Shown here: positions 1 to 12,479 of the stretch, piece after piece
Layout: each line of letters starts with the position of its first letter
How positions within the stretch are numbered: the stretch's first letter is position 1
Assembly (NCBI GenBank): GCA_947652605.1
Contig: OX393581.1
Span: forward strand, 50,801,924-50,865,923
Direction: 5' to 3'
From: Elmis aenea
Taxonomy: Eukaryota > Arthropoda > Insecta > Coleoptera > Elmidae
Length of the DNA stretch: 64,000 nt
Notes under the pieces: generated by a model
Told to the model about the DNA's origin: nothing
Databases searched by the model: none
Seen by the model: only the letters and a program-made list of their open reading frames with translations
Translations under genes and position numbers: made by a program

Positions 1-69
1 TAACTGTCGAAATTTAATAATGTACTTGCTACAAGTTTATTAAAAAAAGTTTTTTAAAGGAATAATACA

Positions 70-715
70 TCTCCTTCTTCTTCTTAGTTGGTTCCTCTTG
101 TACCTTCCGGTGTCGAGGTATGCTTTGCTATTTCTGTGTTATGTTTCTCCACTCGTTTCTATCGTTAGCTAATTTTGGCACACCTCTCCAGCGGAGTCCT
201 TTTTCTTCTAGTCTCTGCCTCACTTCTTTTTCCCATTTTATTCTTGGTCTTCCTCTATTTCTTTTTCCATCCATCCTATTTTCGCGTATCTACTTTCTGG
301 CATGTGTAGTAGATATCCAAGCTATCTTAATTGATTCGTCTTCATCTTTTTCTTAATATCATCTGTTACTCCTAGTTTATTTCGAATTTTTCGTTACTGA
401 TTTTATTGATCCCTCTATTCTTCTCAGAAATCTCATTTACTGTGCCTGTATTCTTTGTTTTTGTTTTTGTGTTAGTGTCCAAGTTTCTGAACTGTAAGTA
501 CGTTAGAAGGGGTACGTACGCTGCATTAAAAACTCGCGTCTTCCGTTTCTTTTGATATCTCCTTCTTACTTATCAAACATTTATTAGTGGCGTAGTAAAA
601 TTTCGTCGCTGCCGCTATTCTGTTAGTCAGTTCTTCCTCCAGTTTACCATTCTCTGCAATTATTGTTTTTAAATGATATTTAAAATTCAATAAATTCTGT
701 TCGACCCTCGTATAG
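70..715 (-). pseudogene. RTE-like LINE, 3' end (RT C-terminal region)
   Basis: The minus strand is homologous to the plus-strand LINE copy at 19165-19990. It carries the same region, where copy 2 reads FYYATNKCLIS, SSETWTLTQK and MRFLRRIKG, followed by the basic GRPRIKWEK-like tail and the same 3' terminus (AGGTACAAGAGGAACCAA followed by an AAG/AAT-rich tail). This is the C-terminal part of an endonuclease-reverse transcriptase of the kind common in insect genomes. Only the 3' portion is present, as expected from 5' truncation during target-primed reverse transcription, and stops and frameshifts break the frame. RTE is my best clade guess; the family assignment is less certain than the LINE call. 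Confidence 0.8.
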
Positions 716-1586
716 TTTGGAATACGATTGTAGCACTTTTATGCAAATGTAACTACATTTTACCCTAACCTATCCTCTCATTTGTCGTATTTGGTAATAG
801 ATTTTCCATTGGTCATGGCAATTTAACAGCGTTGCCTCATAAACACCCTACTTACTACTATATAAAGGCAATAACATTGTATTTACTGCTATTATATTGA
901 CAATAAACTTAAGACATCGGCCTTAACATTGTTCTCGATTAACGACTGACCGTGTGTGTGATAAAATGTTATTAGATAAGTGTATTATTCCTGAAAGTAC
1001 CTTTGAAAGACAATATTATATACTCAGAAACGGTAAAAAACCCTGTATATATTTCAGTAATTGTTGTATGATTTATTTTAAAGTAGAAATAAATAAATTC
1101 TCTTTAGGGGGATGTTATTTAATTACTCCAAAATTTAATAAGTAAGTATAAACACGAAAAATGTACAAACGCGTTAAATTATTCATTTTTTAAATTAAAT
1201 ATAACATTCTCTGCGATGAGCCCTACATTCGTTATACCAAATTTTGTATTCATGACAGCAATTTTGTTTAAAATTCAAAAACAAAGTCATTCAGCAGGAA
1301 AATTACGAGGTCAACAATTAATTACCTTATTTAATTATTTGTAAACAATGCAGACCGCGACTATTTAAATTGTCGAGGGAGGCGGCTCGACTTTCAGCAT
1401 ACAAACTCCAGTCGATTACAAATTACTCACAAACGACTCCGACATAATTCTTCCAGTTTTTGCGGCCTGCTCTCGTTCATCAGAGCGCGGTATTTTTGTC
1501 ACTCGTGCTTTATATTTAAGTGCTATATTAATAGTGGACTTGTCCGAGTGGATGACGAGTTACTGAGTTATTTTGTCTATTTTCAG
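716..1586. other. Non-coding stretch with a TATA-like and a poly(A)-like signal
   Basis: No gene seen. A TATATAAAGG motif at 859-868 is followed 34 bases later by AATAAA (902-907). This order resembles a compact LTR, but I found no matching TG...CA ends or second copy. The bases just before 1587 form the pyrimidine-rich acceptor tract of the oaf exon. Confidence 0.35.
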
Positions 1587-1700
1587 GGTGGAGACGTTCT
1601 GCAGGAGACCATTTCAGCCAATGTGAGTGATGACACTGTCAGTCTCGAGTTCCAGAGGTCGGATGGAACGCTAGTAACTCAACTTATTGACTTCAGAAAT
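1587..1700 (+). CDS. oaf: oaf (out at first), one internal exon
   Basis: This is a 38-codon, phase 0-0 exon bounded by a TTTTCAG acceptor (AG at 1585-1586) and a strong GTAAGT donor (1701-1706). It encodes GGDVLQETI...SLEFQRSDGTLVTQLIDFRN. That closely resembles the conserved N-terminal core of Out at first proteins, where insect forms have GGEVIQE...LEFQKTDGTLITQLIDFRN and the human form has a DGTLVS-type stretch. OAF proteins are secreted; Drosophila oaf is named for its neighbouring transcription unit, and its biochemical role is poorly defined. The signal-peptide exon should lie upstream, and the exon that would continue with an EVQILKALVLG-like sequence was not found downstream. Open frame to the left of the acceptor is intronic and not part of the protein. 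Confidence 0.85.
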
Positions 1701-2546
1701 GTAAGTAAATACGTAGCCGGGTTCCACCGCGTAAACACATTACGGAAATATTAAATTTCACGCTTGGGGAAGCGAACACTTGCTTATTTTAGTTTGAAAT
1801 TTGTGCAACTCGTGAGCGATTGCATTTTGATGCCTAAGCGAGAGAAATTATCCAATTCAATTAAGAAATGGTAATGTTTTGAAGGAAGAAACTGTGCAGG
1901 AAGGTTCTGTGTTTAACTTTTTTTATGTTATTTATACAGGGTGAGTCATTTGTGCGGGATCGGTCGATTGTGGCTAAACGGTTTGAGATAGAAAGTCGAT
2001 TCAAACGCTATTTCATACAGATTTTTAAATATACAGGGTGAGTCACCTCCTCTCTGGAACTAATAGCAAATTTTATATTTCAAATACAACACCCCATTTT
2101 TTATTTTATATTTATGTCCGCCTTTATTTTAGCTTTGCATCAATATAAAATACTACAGGTTTTTATGCGGTCTGGTCACTAAAAAAAATTATTTTCAAAA
2201 TTTTTCAAGGTTTTAAGTCTTTATTTAAAAAATTCTCCTGAAGCTATTTTTCGAAGTACAGAGTTGTAATTTGGTAGCGACATGCAAAAAACATTGCTCT
2301 ATTCGCTCGATATGAAAAAGTTTGAATCACGCGTACAGGGTGTTCATAATTAGGTGGCAACTTCCATGATTTTCAAAAGCTCGTAACTCAGTTTTTTAAA
2401 TGCAAACTCCTGTATTTTCGAATTCGTCTTTAAGATATAAATATATAATAATGTAAATGTACTCCATTAAAATACACTTTTTGGTTAGATTTCGTACTTA
2501 AAACAATATCTCAGAGGATTGGATTAATGTTAATATAGAATAGGAT
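1701..2546. other. Intronic DNA with three ACAGGGTG motifs
   Basis: No coding signal. The interspersed motif ACAGGGTG occurs at about 1936, 2033 and 2334, twice followed by AGTCA. The text between them resembles other repeats that carry this motif in the window (36.1-36.8 kb, 42.4-43.8 kb, 50.4 kb). Confidence 0.5.
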
Positions 2547-3002
2547 ATGAAGTGGGTAGAGATATTTAAACATTTTAAGCAGAATGTGCCATGCCAACAT
2601 TTAAAAAGAATACTTGGATTTGCGTATTTTTTACCTGGTACTTATGCTTCGACTAGGAGGGTTTTTTCCTTAACTAATAAATATTGGACATTAGAGAAAA
2701 CTGAATTAAATGTTAAAACACTAAAAGGCGTAATACAAACAAAATATAATTTGAATGTTTCTCGTAACGAAGTTTACAATATTTTTAAAAATGATGCAAA
2801 ATTACTTAAAAAATACACAGTTCTGAAAAATACAGTTTTTGATATTGTGTTATTTATTTTAAAGACTACTAGTAATCTTAACCAAAATGTAGTTTTTAAA
2901 GGCAAATACACACACATTAATAGTCATTTGGTGGCTAAGTTAGCTAGATTTGACGTGTTATCATTTTTTTTTGGTGAGAATAAATATTTTGCTTGTACTT
3001 AG
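2547..3002 (+). pseudogene. hAT-superfamily transposase C-terminal fragment
   Basis: The open frame contains ILGFAYFLPGTYASTRRVFSLTNKYWTLEKTELNVKTLKGVIQTKYN. This matches the pattern of the hAT C-terminal dimerisation region (FxLxLPGTSAPxERVFSxMNxxWTxEKxxLxVxTLKAxLxxKYN), as in the long ZBED/ZMYM-type hAT transposases of insects. The RVFS, NKxWT and LKxxxxxKYN blocks are clear in roughly the first 95 residues. The remainder (to 3002) is unrecognised and may be run-through. The zinc finger and the DDE core are absent, so this is a relic and not a functional gene. No terminal inverted repeat or target duplication was found for it. Confidence 0.75.
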
Positions 3003-3578
3003 TGTGTCCAGAATTCGAGGCTCACCATAGGTAACTTCTAAACTGTAATAGATAAAAGGTCGGTCAAATGGAACAAAAGTTACCTACTTTATAGAGCAAT
3101 ACAGCGATGCATTTGTTTTTGAAAAAACAGTCAAGGCTTATTTGATATTGATGAAAAACCAAAAATGGGTCATTTCTTTATATGGATTTATCCCAGATGC
3201 TATGAGATAGAGCAAAAAAAGTTTCTTACTAAAGTGGTAGATATTTTTGAGCGCTATAAAATGGCGGCAATCGATTTTTTTAATATTGCATATTTTACGA
3301 GATACAGCATAAACTTACATTTTTTAAAATACAAACCATAGTTAATTTTAGTGTCATTCGAGAGTTTATTTTTTTCTCTTTTCAATGACGTGTCGCATGA
3401 TACATTTATTTTGAAATTTGACGGCTCTAATATTAAAAAACTAGTTTCAATTCAGGTATTGTCAGATTTTAACTGTCATTGTAAAAGTACGATAATACGG
3501 ATTTCTCCAGTTCTGCAAAAAAAAAACAGATTTGTTTTCTGTGTATATTAAAAGCCAAAGGAATTCAAAACGAGCATG

Positions 3579-3607
3579 TCTAACCTAACCTAACCTAACA
3601 TAACCTG
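3579..3607. repeat. Short interstitial TTAGG-type (TAACC) telomere-like run
   Basis: Three perfect and two imperfect TAACC units. TTAGG is the common insect telomere repeat. The run is very short and such tracts are scattered in many insect genomes. Confidence 0.5.
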
Positions 3608-3738
3608 ATTACATGAATTTGTATCCAGAGTGGCGACAACCTCACAGGAACTGGAAAATAAAAACTATTCTTTTGGCGATTGTAAATGAACCAATAGTAC
3701 GAAATTTTGTTTGTATATCTAATAGAATAGTATATTAC

Positions 3739-3813
3739 ATAACAAGAGTTGTAAGAAGCATATTACGCACGAGTATTTCCACGAGTGCGTAATTGCTTTA
3801 CAACTCGTGTTAT
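3739..3813. repeat. 75-bp imperfect palindrome (small MITE-like hairpin)
   Basis: The ends are inverted repeats of each other: ATAACAAGAGTTGTAA on the left and the complement of ATAACACGAGTTGTAA on the right. The inner arms around TTACGCAC and GTGCGTAA also pair. It has no coding capacity. The size and symmetry suggest a miniature fold-back element. Confidence 0.55.
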
Positions 3814-5501
3814 GCAGCTTACTTTTTCTACGATCACATAATACCTACGATTTTAACGGCTTTTTGGCTAATATACTCATGTAATTACGTTGTCTTGTCA
3901 ATTTTGACGTAAGCCTACTTTGACATTTCTAGACAAAATTTGTCTATTTAATGTGCGTTTTGCTTACCGAGCGTTTGAACTCACCTACTATGCATGCAGG
4001 CTGTACGGTAAGAGTCTTAGAAAAAAATAATTATCTTATACAACAAACATGTTTTTAGCCCGACCGCTTTTTATCAATTGTCTCATTTAGCGAATATAAA
4101 AAACCCCTCTCGTAAAATGTGATAAGTTTTTAACGCAATAGGGAACAACCGAAATTAATAAATCATCAAGTTACTCGCCATAATAAAATTGCGACCGGGG
4201 GCTTGAAAAGCACTTAATATCGAATTCAGCGGATAAATATAATCGGAATCTATCGGCAAAAGAAATAACTCGCCCCAAATCCCTCGGAATGTTCGTAGCT
4301 TCCCGGGGGAACCATGTGAAACTTTTGAACTGTGATTCAAAAAAGGAACTTTTCTCGATACCCCGGAACAGGGGTCAATCCTGAATGCTAACAAAGCAAC
4401 AAAAACCGATGCGTCGGTTTAAAATGTCGTCGGTATTTTTGCAAATTTATTCAGGCTTTATTACCTCAGTTAACATCTTTGTATTTTGACGATTCCTCGA
4501 GGAACAAGGATTATAAAAAGCGTGTTTCGTTCAAGGTGGTGTTATTCCATGCAATCTTACAACTCGACAACGAAAAGATTTTTTTTTAAACAGGTGTTTA
4601 GATACTTTTAAGCTCTTCACGTTGTTTTTATTAAAATACAAATTTTCAGCACTGTAAAATACTTTTAAATCTTGTACCTGTGATACAATTGTCTTGAGCA
4701 AGCGCTAAGACTGATTGCTTTTCCTCTGTGCAGCGTTGGGGCCTTTTGAATTATTATTTTAGACGTTTCCAAACTGGAATATGTTCTAATTGCTGATGAG
4801 TTATGACTTAAAAGTTACCTTGGTTAAGTTTATAAGTGCTCCTGAGCTAGGTGTGCTTTTAGGCTTTTAGTGCAATCTTCCTTGGCGGAACATCACTAAG
4901 TTTTCAAACTTCAAAGTACAAATTAATCTTAAAATGGATTCGTTTCGCAAAAATGATGACGGTGGAAATTAAGCTCTGTGAAGACTATTGTAATTTTCCT
5001 GGCACAAGATCACTAAAGCACTTTTCGTTTGAGATATATTGTTTTTTGTTATCGTAAAGATGATATTTTGTGACAATTTTTAAAGTTTAACATCTTGTTG
5101 GGTAAAATAAGATATTTTTTAAACTTGTAGTTAAATTCTTCTAAATTTAATTGAAGATAGTATGATTGTTTACCGAATTTATCTGCAGAGTGTTTAAAAT
5201 TAACACCAACCAATTTTTATTATAAAACACCCTGTATATTATTCTTTCCTTGGAAGGTTTTTATTATTTTAAAGTAGGTACTAATATAAAAGGTTTGTTG
5301 TAGCTAATGTGCATGGTTATAAAGTTGTTTAAATTGTATACAAATTATATCTTTTCCCAGCACTTTTACCAATTCAGCTTTGTATACTTAAAAGTCATTT
5401 ATAGTCGCATACCTTGAATCTTTTTTAAGATACAATTTTAAACTACGGCGTACGAAAGGCCCTTTCAAAGCCACACTGACCAGGGAAGGTCACGATATGT
5501 T
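3814..5501. other. Unannotated AT-rich DNA
   Basis: I see no gene or clear repeat except an AACACCCTGTATAT motif near 5226. Short open frames here look like chance. Confidence 0.5.
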
Positions 5502-5701
5502 NNNNNNNNNNNNNNNNNNNNNNNNNNNNNNNNNNNNNNNNNNNNNNNNNNNNNNNNNNNNNNNNNNNNNNNNNNNNNNNNNNNNNNNNNNNNNNNNNNN
5601 NNNNNNNNNNNNNNNNNNNNNNNNNNNNNNNNNNNNNNNNNNNNNNNNNNNNNNNNNNNNNNNNNNNNNNNNNNNNNNNNNNNNNNNNNNNNNNNNNNNN
5701 N
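5502..5701. other. Assembly gap (200 N)
   Basis: Exactly 200 undetermined bases. A round number suggests a placeholder, so the true length is unknown. Any open frame reported across it is meaningless. Confidence 0.99.
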
Positions 5702-6400
5702 CTTTCTGATATTAGATTTTGCGCAAGTTTTTATATCCGTTTTCTATTTCTGCGGTCAAGGTTTGTTAGAAACGAGGATTTAAAAAAACAATATTTACCA
5801 CTAACAACCAAGAGAATTTCCTTGGCATGCTTGGTATTTTTCTAGTAAAGAAAATGATATTGGACGGTAGTAGAAATATTTTACAAATTAAAAGCACTAG
5901 CAGTAATGAACATTATTTTGATTATAATACAATAACAACAAATTACTTTTGTGCGTAGCAGAAATACTACAAATATTTAGAATTTTGTTACAAAGGGAAA
6001 ATAAACTTCAACGTTTTGTTTCATAACAAACTTTTATTTTGTTTAAAAAAGCATGTAAATATGTTTCTTACTTTAAGTATTAAAACAGAATCGATTTTAC
6101 CACTTCCTTTTGATTATAATGTCCTTAAAACATTATTATTATTATTTCCTAATGATTTTTAAAACAAAATAAATAAAAAATTCCATTAAACGTTTTAAAG
6201 TAATTATGGTTTATTTTTATGAAAAGAGATAAGCAAGGTAAAGAAAGAGTTTAAATGAATTAATCTAAGTGCAGTTTTAGATGCTATCAGTTAAAACTGT
6301 GACAGCTCCAACAAAATTAAAAGCCTTAAGAAAAAGTAAAAAGGTAACTTTATTAATCAATTTTTGTAGATATATGCACCTCTAAGGAATTTAAATTTTT
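5702..6400. other. Unannotated AT-rich DNA
   Basis: No gene or recognisable repeat seen between the gap and the jockey LINE fragment. Confidence 0.45.
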
Positions 6401-6679
6401 TGGACAAATGGGATACAGCTATGGGGATGCACCAAACAAAGTAATATTGAGATCATCCAGAGATTCCAGAACAAAACACTAAGAAACATTGCTGATGCAC
6501 CTTGGTATTGCAGAAATAGTGACATACATCGGGACCTCAACATGGACACTGTAACCAACGCCATTGAGAAGTGTGCCAAGAGCTACGAAGAAAGGCTCCA
6601 TCAACATGTAAATGTCGAGGCGATCCAGCTCCTGAACACTACAGGATCAGTAAGAAGACTGAAAAGGTTTAAACATTAA
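6401..6679 (+). pseudogene. Jockey-clade LINE, ORF2 C-terminus
   Basis: Ninety-two codons then TAA. The frame reads WTNGIQLWGC...SNIEIIQRFQNKTLRNIADAPWY...YEERLHQHVNVEAIQLLN and ends RRLKRFKH. This is the characteristic C-terminus downstream of the reverse transcriptase in jockey-clade elements (consensus PVWTYGIQLWG, SNIEIIQRFQSKxLRxIxxAPWYV, HPNxxAxxLLD, RRLKR). The fragment is 5'-truncated and lacks the RT domain. The ~90 bp after the stop would be its 3' UTR, and the fold-back element at 6767 begins where that ends. Confidence 0.85.
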
Positions 6680-6766
6680 ACCTGTTGAGTTAGTTTAAGC
6701 AAAAGTTAAAAAGCAGAGACTGTGCGGTAGTGTGCACGTTAATAATTAGTGTACTTAAGTATATTA

Positions 6767-9065
6767 GAGGTCCGTCAAGTTGGAGCTACAACATAACAAA
6801 AAACAAAAACTTTTAACGTCATAATTTTTTGCTCATTTTTTGCTAATTTTTGCTATACTTTTTAAATTTTTTGCTGGTCTCTAATAGAAGATAATAAAAA
6901 AAAAAGGATTGTAACTCCAACTTTACGCTGAGTTACATTTGCTAAAAAGTCAAAATGTTTTTATGTCACAATTTTTTGCTCATTTTTTGCTAATTTTTGC
7001 TGTACTTTTTAAATTTTTTGCTGGTCTCTAATGGAAGTTAATTAAAAAAAAAGAATTGTAACTCCAACTTTACGCTGAGTTACATTTGCTAAAAAGTCAA
7101 AATGTTTTCATGTCACAATTTTTTGCTCATTTTTTGCTAATTTTTGCTGTACTTTTTAAATTTTTTGCTGTTCGCTTTTCCAAGATATGTAGTTTTTTCA
7201 TAATCATTATGTGCTACAAATAGGTGGTATTCTTGGATATACAACACGAATAACTTCGAATAATCAAAATTTACGTCAATGTTTTGTTCTAATAACTTTA
7301 TAATAATTTATAAAGTTAACTTATATACACACTTTTAATTTATTGATATTTAAAAGTAGTTTTGTTGCAGTTTTTGTGAAAACCATAAAGTTTCTTTACA
7401 TGACTATCAGTTAAGGCATTGTTACACTCCAATAAAATTGAACAATAGGTACATAAATTCAGACCTGCAAATAACTATGCTTAAGACCCACCAGAAATAG
7501 GACTAGGTTCTTTTTGTAGAAATAAACATTTTTAGTTGACAATGTTACAACAAATAAAAAAATGTTAATACAAAAACCTAATTTTTATTCTTATGTGATG
7601 TGGGACATATGTGTCCCTTTAATGGTCTAAAGAGGGTTAAAAAGTCCTAAATAGTTTTTTTGTATGGCATGATTATTTTAGGTGACGAGGGTTTATATGT
7701 ACGTACGTTTTATTTGATTTTTAAAATTATATGTTTGTAGCAATACATACATGTATTGTTGATACGTGTACCTGTACATATATGTTTATTTAATATATAA
7801 TTAAGAGCGTTTAAAAAATATTGTTTCTTAAAAAACATCCTTCGAACCCGCAACACTGTAAACCTTCTTCTTCCATGTACTTAAGTAATTTTTTCACCAA
7901 ATCTAATATAATCTTTTTAATGTAGACTTGCAATATCGCAACATCGACCAATTTTTTAGCGACTTGACATCACGGAATGATGCAAATGTCTTTGTTTTCC
8001 ACTTTAAATAGAAAATATTGTTTAGTAGCTTGGTATATGTTATAATTATGTCGATTTGTTGCATTTTCTCTGAGGACCAACCAAATATTTAAAAAATACA
8101 GCAACGATAAGCCACAAATCTTGATGTAAATAATTTTTTGCATCTCAAATTCAAATTTCAGTTTACTAAAAAAAAAAACTATTTACGACTTTTTAACCCT
8201 CTTTAGACCATTAAAGGGACACATGTCCCACATCACATAAGAGTAAAAATTAGGTTTTTGTACTAACATTTTTTTATTGTTGTAACATTGTCAACTAAAA
8301 ATGTTTATTTCTACAAAAAGAACCTAGTCCTATTTCTGGTGGGTCTTAAGCATTGTTATTTGCAGGTCTGAATTTATGTACCTATTGTTCAATTTTATTG
8401 GAGTGCCTTAACTGATAGTCATGTAAAGAAACTTTATGGTTTTTACAAAAACTGCAACAAAACTACTTTTAAATATCAATAAATTGAAAGTGTGTATATA
8501 AGTTAACTTTATAAATTATTATAAAGTTATTAGAACAAAACATTGACGTAAATTTTGGTTATTCGAAGTTATTCGTGTTGTATATCCAAGAATACCACCT
8601 ATTTGTAGCACATAATGATTATGAAAAAACTACATATCTTGGAAAAGCGAACAGCAAAAAATTTAAAAAGTACAGCAAAAATGAGCAAAAAATGAGCAAA
8701 AAATGAGCAAAAAATTGTGACATGAAAACATTTTGACTTTTAGCAAATGTAACTCAGCGTAAAGTTGGAGTTACAATTCTTTTTTTTTAATTATCTCCCA
8801 TTAGAGACCAGCAAAAAATGTAAAAAGTACAGCAAAAATTAGCAAAAAATGAGCAAAAAATTGTGACATAAAAACATTTTGACTTTTTAGCAAATGTAAC
8901 TCAGCGTAAAGTTGGAGTTACAATTCCTTTTTTTTAATTATCTTCTATTAGAGACCAGCAAAAAATTTAAAAAGTATAGCAAAAATTAGCAAAAAATGAG
9001 CAAAAAATTATGACGTTAAAAGTTTTTGTTTTTTGTTATGTTGTAGCTCCAACTTGACGGACCTC
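6767..9065. mobile_element. Giant fold-back element with ~0.9-kb inverted arms
   Basis: The left end GAGGTCCGTCAAGTTGGAGC and the right end (ending AACTTGACGGACCTC) are inverted copies, and the match continues for about 900 bp each side (roughly 6767-7670 and 8170-9065) around a ~500-bp unique centre. The outer ~430 bp of each arm is itself a tandem array of units carrying TTTTTTGCTCATTTTTTGC, GCTGGTCTCTAAT and GTAACTCCAACTTTACGC. No transposase frame is present, so it would be non-autonomous. A target duplication is not obvious (flanks TATTA and AGTTA). Arms remain similar enough to be read as inverted copies by eye, with scattered indels. Confidence 0.85.
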
Positions 9066-12000
9066 AGTTATTAATAGTTTTAAAAATTGTATTTTATTTC
9101 CGGCACCTCCACCAATTTGACTTTTTATCAAGAAAAATCAAAAACACTCCAATATCCTACGTGTTCATTGAGACCATTTTAAACAGTGCTGTTAATAAAA
9201 AGGTCTTACCGAAGCAACGTCTGTTTTTAACCACAGTTTTTTTTAGACAGAATGCATACACTAAGTTTTTTTTAAAGACATTTTTTTGCGACGCTTATCT
9301 GACCGAATTTATTGTCGTTACTATGTCACAACGGTAGTAAACTGCAACCTCTCTTAAGGGGGTTGGCTTGTCGTAAAAATGCTGAAACTCCTAAAATTTT
9401 GAAAGTGTCATAAAACTACCCTTAATTTTTCATTTTTCCGTAGTTGTCATACGTCACAAAAAAGTAAGCACAGATTTCTCGGTTTATACGCCGAGGTAAT
9501 ATTTTTTATGCGTTTATTTTTTGTGCGTAGGGGATTTATTACGAATAAACTTAAGTTGTTTTACTTCTACAGCCGAATTTAAGCTAAAATGTCTGGTTTT
9601 TTTATATAAACCATTGCGCGTTGCGATCGACTGGTATTATTTTCCTAGTCAATTTAATCTGAGGGCGAGTGTTCTCCAGACTTATTACTTAAGTTAAAAC
9701 ACTTTTGGTGTTTGTATGTGTTCAAGCACGGTCCTAAATTTTGCTCTCTCCTTTGTTGAAAGTAGAACGTCTTGTTAACATAAATTCAGCTAAAATTAGA
9801 TTAGTAATACACAGAAGTTAGATAAGCTTCTATGTTTCATCAAAGTGTCCCAAATTTGGAGCTCAGTGCTCTACATATTTAACGGTTTGCAAAGAACTTA
9901 TACTTTATTAGTATTTAATTATTATTTACTGGCAAGTAGTGTTTCCCTGAAGAGAAAAAATACCCACTATATTTAAACAAATCAAGAGAAACTTAAAAGA
10001 ACTTATTTTTGTAGAGGTACCAATTAGTCACTAAAAAAATATTAGTACTTAAAGTTATAGCCTATACCTTCCTAATTAACAATAAATAATTAAAAATATT
10101 CATGAAAATGCAGTAACTAATGACGTTATCGTTTGTTTCCTGCAAAACTATTAACGTTCAATTGTTTGACTTTTTGTTTAACAATAACTTTTAAAAAAAC
10201 AAGAGCTAATTTTTTGTTCGAATCGTATCAAGTCAGATATTCTTAGGAGATATCGCAAGATACACATTAACTAACTACATATAACTCATAATGACATAAC
10301 CGTCTCCCTGTCACTGTTAAATGTATGTGACACTTATTTGACGCACAGCCGACGTTAATTGTTCGCTCCAGAAATACCAATGAAATATCAGACAAGAGAT
10401 AGCAATTTAGGAAAAAGGCAACATCTACCGAGACTACGAAGAATTAGTTACAGTTGTTAAGTGGATTAGATAGCTCTACCCGTGCGCAATAAAATGCCTT
10501 AGCGGTTTCACCGATACTGTGAAGGATTTTCCCCCCGTTAGCGCCGTTATTGTCATTCGCTGGTTGTTTATGTTTAACAGCTTACTTGATGAATATGCGT
10601 GTAATGTTGGAGTTGCGTTAAATTCCAGTAGGTACCTACATTAGTTTTTAGATTTATAATCACACAGACACAAAAATTGAAATCAAACTTTTGATGATAA
10701 AAAATAAATACGATGTGTAAAGAAAAGAAGTACAATGTTATATTTGGGTACGTGTTTCTTATGGGGTTTAAAATAAAGATTTAGTAAAATTGGAGATAAT
10801 TAAACGTTTTTTAAAAGGTTTTTAAATTAATATATTGATGAAGGTGCGAGGTTAAAAAAAAGTATAAATAAATGAGCCGTTTATTAATTTTTAAATTTGA
10901 GTAATATTGAACAAAAATTGTAAAAAATTAAGACAAGCACATAGTTTTAAATTTTAATGTTGGCGTCTCTTGTAATCATCTATAAATATGCACATTGCTG
11001 TGTATGTGGTTGAATTTTTTATGTGGAAAACATACTTGTAAAAAATGTGTTACATTTTGTTAATAATTTTACGATAATTTCTTACTACGGTGGAGTAATT
11101 GTTATAGTTATATGCAGGATAAACGTTTTTAGAGTAAAACGTATTCTTTTATACTATAATTAATTTAACAATTGAAATGTAAATGCGCCTGGAATAAGTT
11201 CGTATAAGCACTAAACCCTCTTTATGTTCCACCGTAATTACATAAAAGAAACACAGGTGCAAAAAGGCTTCACCCATTTAGAATCGATACAGAGCGTTGG
11301 CTCTTTCTTAAATTACCTTAACATTTACACACTCTCGAATCCATCCTTTTTCAACTTAAATTAGAACGGTACTCGCGAACGGAAATAAAAACTGAACGAA
11401 TGAAGGCTAAATTGGCAGCGGGGAATCCTAAATATTTAATCCTCAAGGAGAAAACCTCGGGGAAAAACAATTTGCCAGGGCAAAAGTTAATCGTCGTCTC
11501 AAAGGCAACGGGAAAAATGGCCTTCGAATAAAACGTAACTTAATGTGGTGGAAAGTTTAAGAATTGAATTGCGGGTTCGGAATTATTAAGTGGAAAACAA
11601 TGTTAATCTTAGTTGGATACTTTACTTTCATATGCCAGAGTAGCCGGCCAGCTTCGCTTTGACAGTTTTGTTTGAAACTTTAGAATTGAAACTCGACGTT
11701 TCTTAGTTCTAATTGTTTCGCTAAACAACTGAGTACAATATGCTTTCAGGCGCCGTACTCGCACGCTGAAACTTGCTTGAGTCTTTATAATACTCATAAA
11801 ACCAGACGAATGAAATGTTTTATTGTGGATGTAAAATTTCTACTTGCATCTGCATGTTCGTTGGTTCGGCTTATCGAAAAAAAGGCGCTTTTTTTGCAGC
11901 AAGAACCTTTTATAGTCATTTATGCGACTGTAACTTTCTCATTAGCGAAATGCAAGCGACTTAAAGATTGATGTTCTTGTATTTCTTTACAATTTTACCC

Positions 12001-12479
12001 TTTTGTCCCATCTTAATAGCAGTGTTCTCTTATTGTCTCGTTTTTGAGTGTTTTTCTCGAGAATGTTTAATATTACTGATGCAGAAATGTACGCATTGAA
12101 CTTATGACGGCGCTTAGACAACGTAAAAAAACCCAAAAAATTAATTCTTAAGGTGTAAGATAAAGCAACAATTCTTACTTAACTGTATGTTAAGTACAAG
12201 ATACAACACCACTGAAAGAATCCCGAAGATAGTAGCTGAAAGGCTTGACTAGTGGGATTTCCATTTAAATTTTTAGGTTTTAATAAATTACTAAGATTAA
12301 ATGTTTGGTTGTACTAAGCAACAATTTTCCCCCCTTTTCAATAACATGCATATTTTTTGTCGTTCTACTAATATTGGGGCGCTGATTTGAGATATGACCT
12401 ACCCCGTAAAGTTATTGTGTTACAGTAATTTTTAATTTTGTTCGATTTCATGTACAATAGTTTTTACTTCCTACTTTTT
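9066..12479. other. Unannotated, apparently single-copy intronic DNA
   Basis: No gene seen. One 14-base block, CCGGCACCTCCACC (about 9101-9114), recurs inverted near 41010, hinting at a diverged interspersed repeat. Open frames of about 60 codons at 11609-11971 overlap on both strands and have no recognisable domain. Confidence 0.45.

Noticed and set aside
716..960. Solo LTR with TATA and AATAAA
   Set aside because: No matching ends, duplication or second copy found; kept only as a remark.
5497..5709. Open frame across the N run
   Set aside because: Consists of undetermined codons; not sequence evidence.
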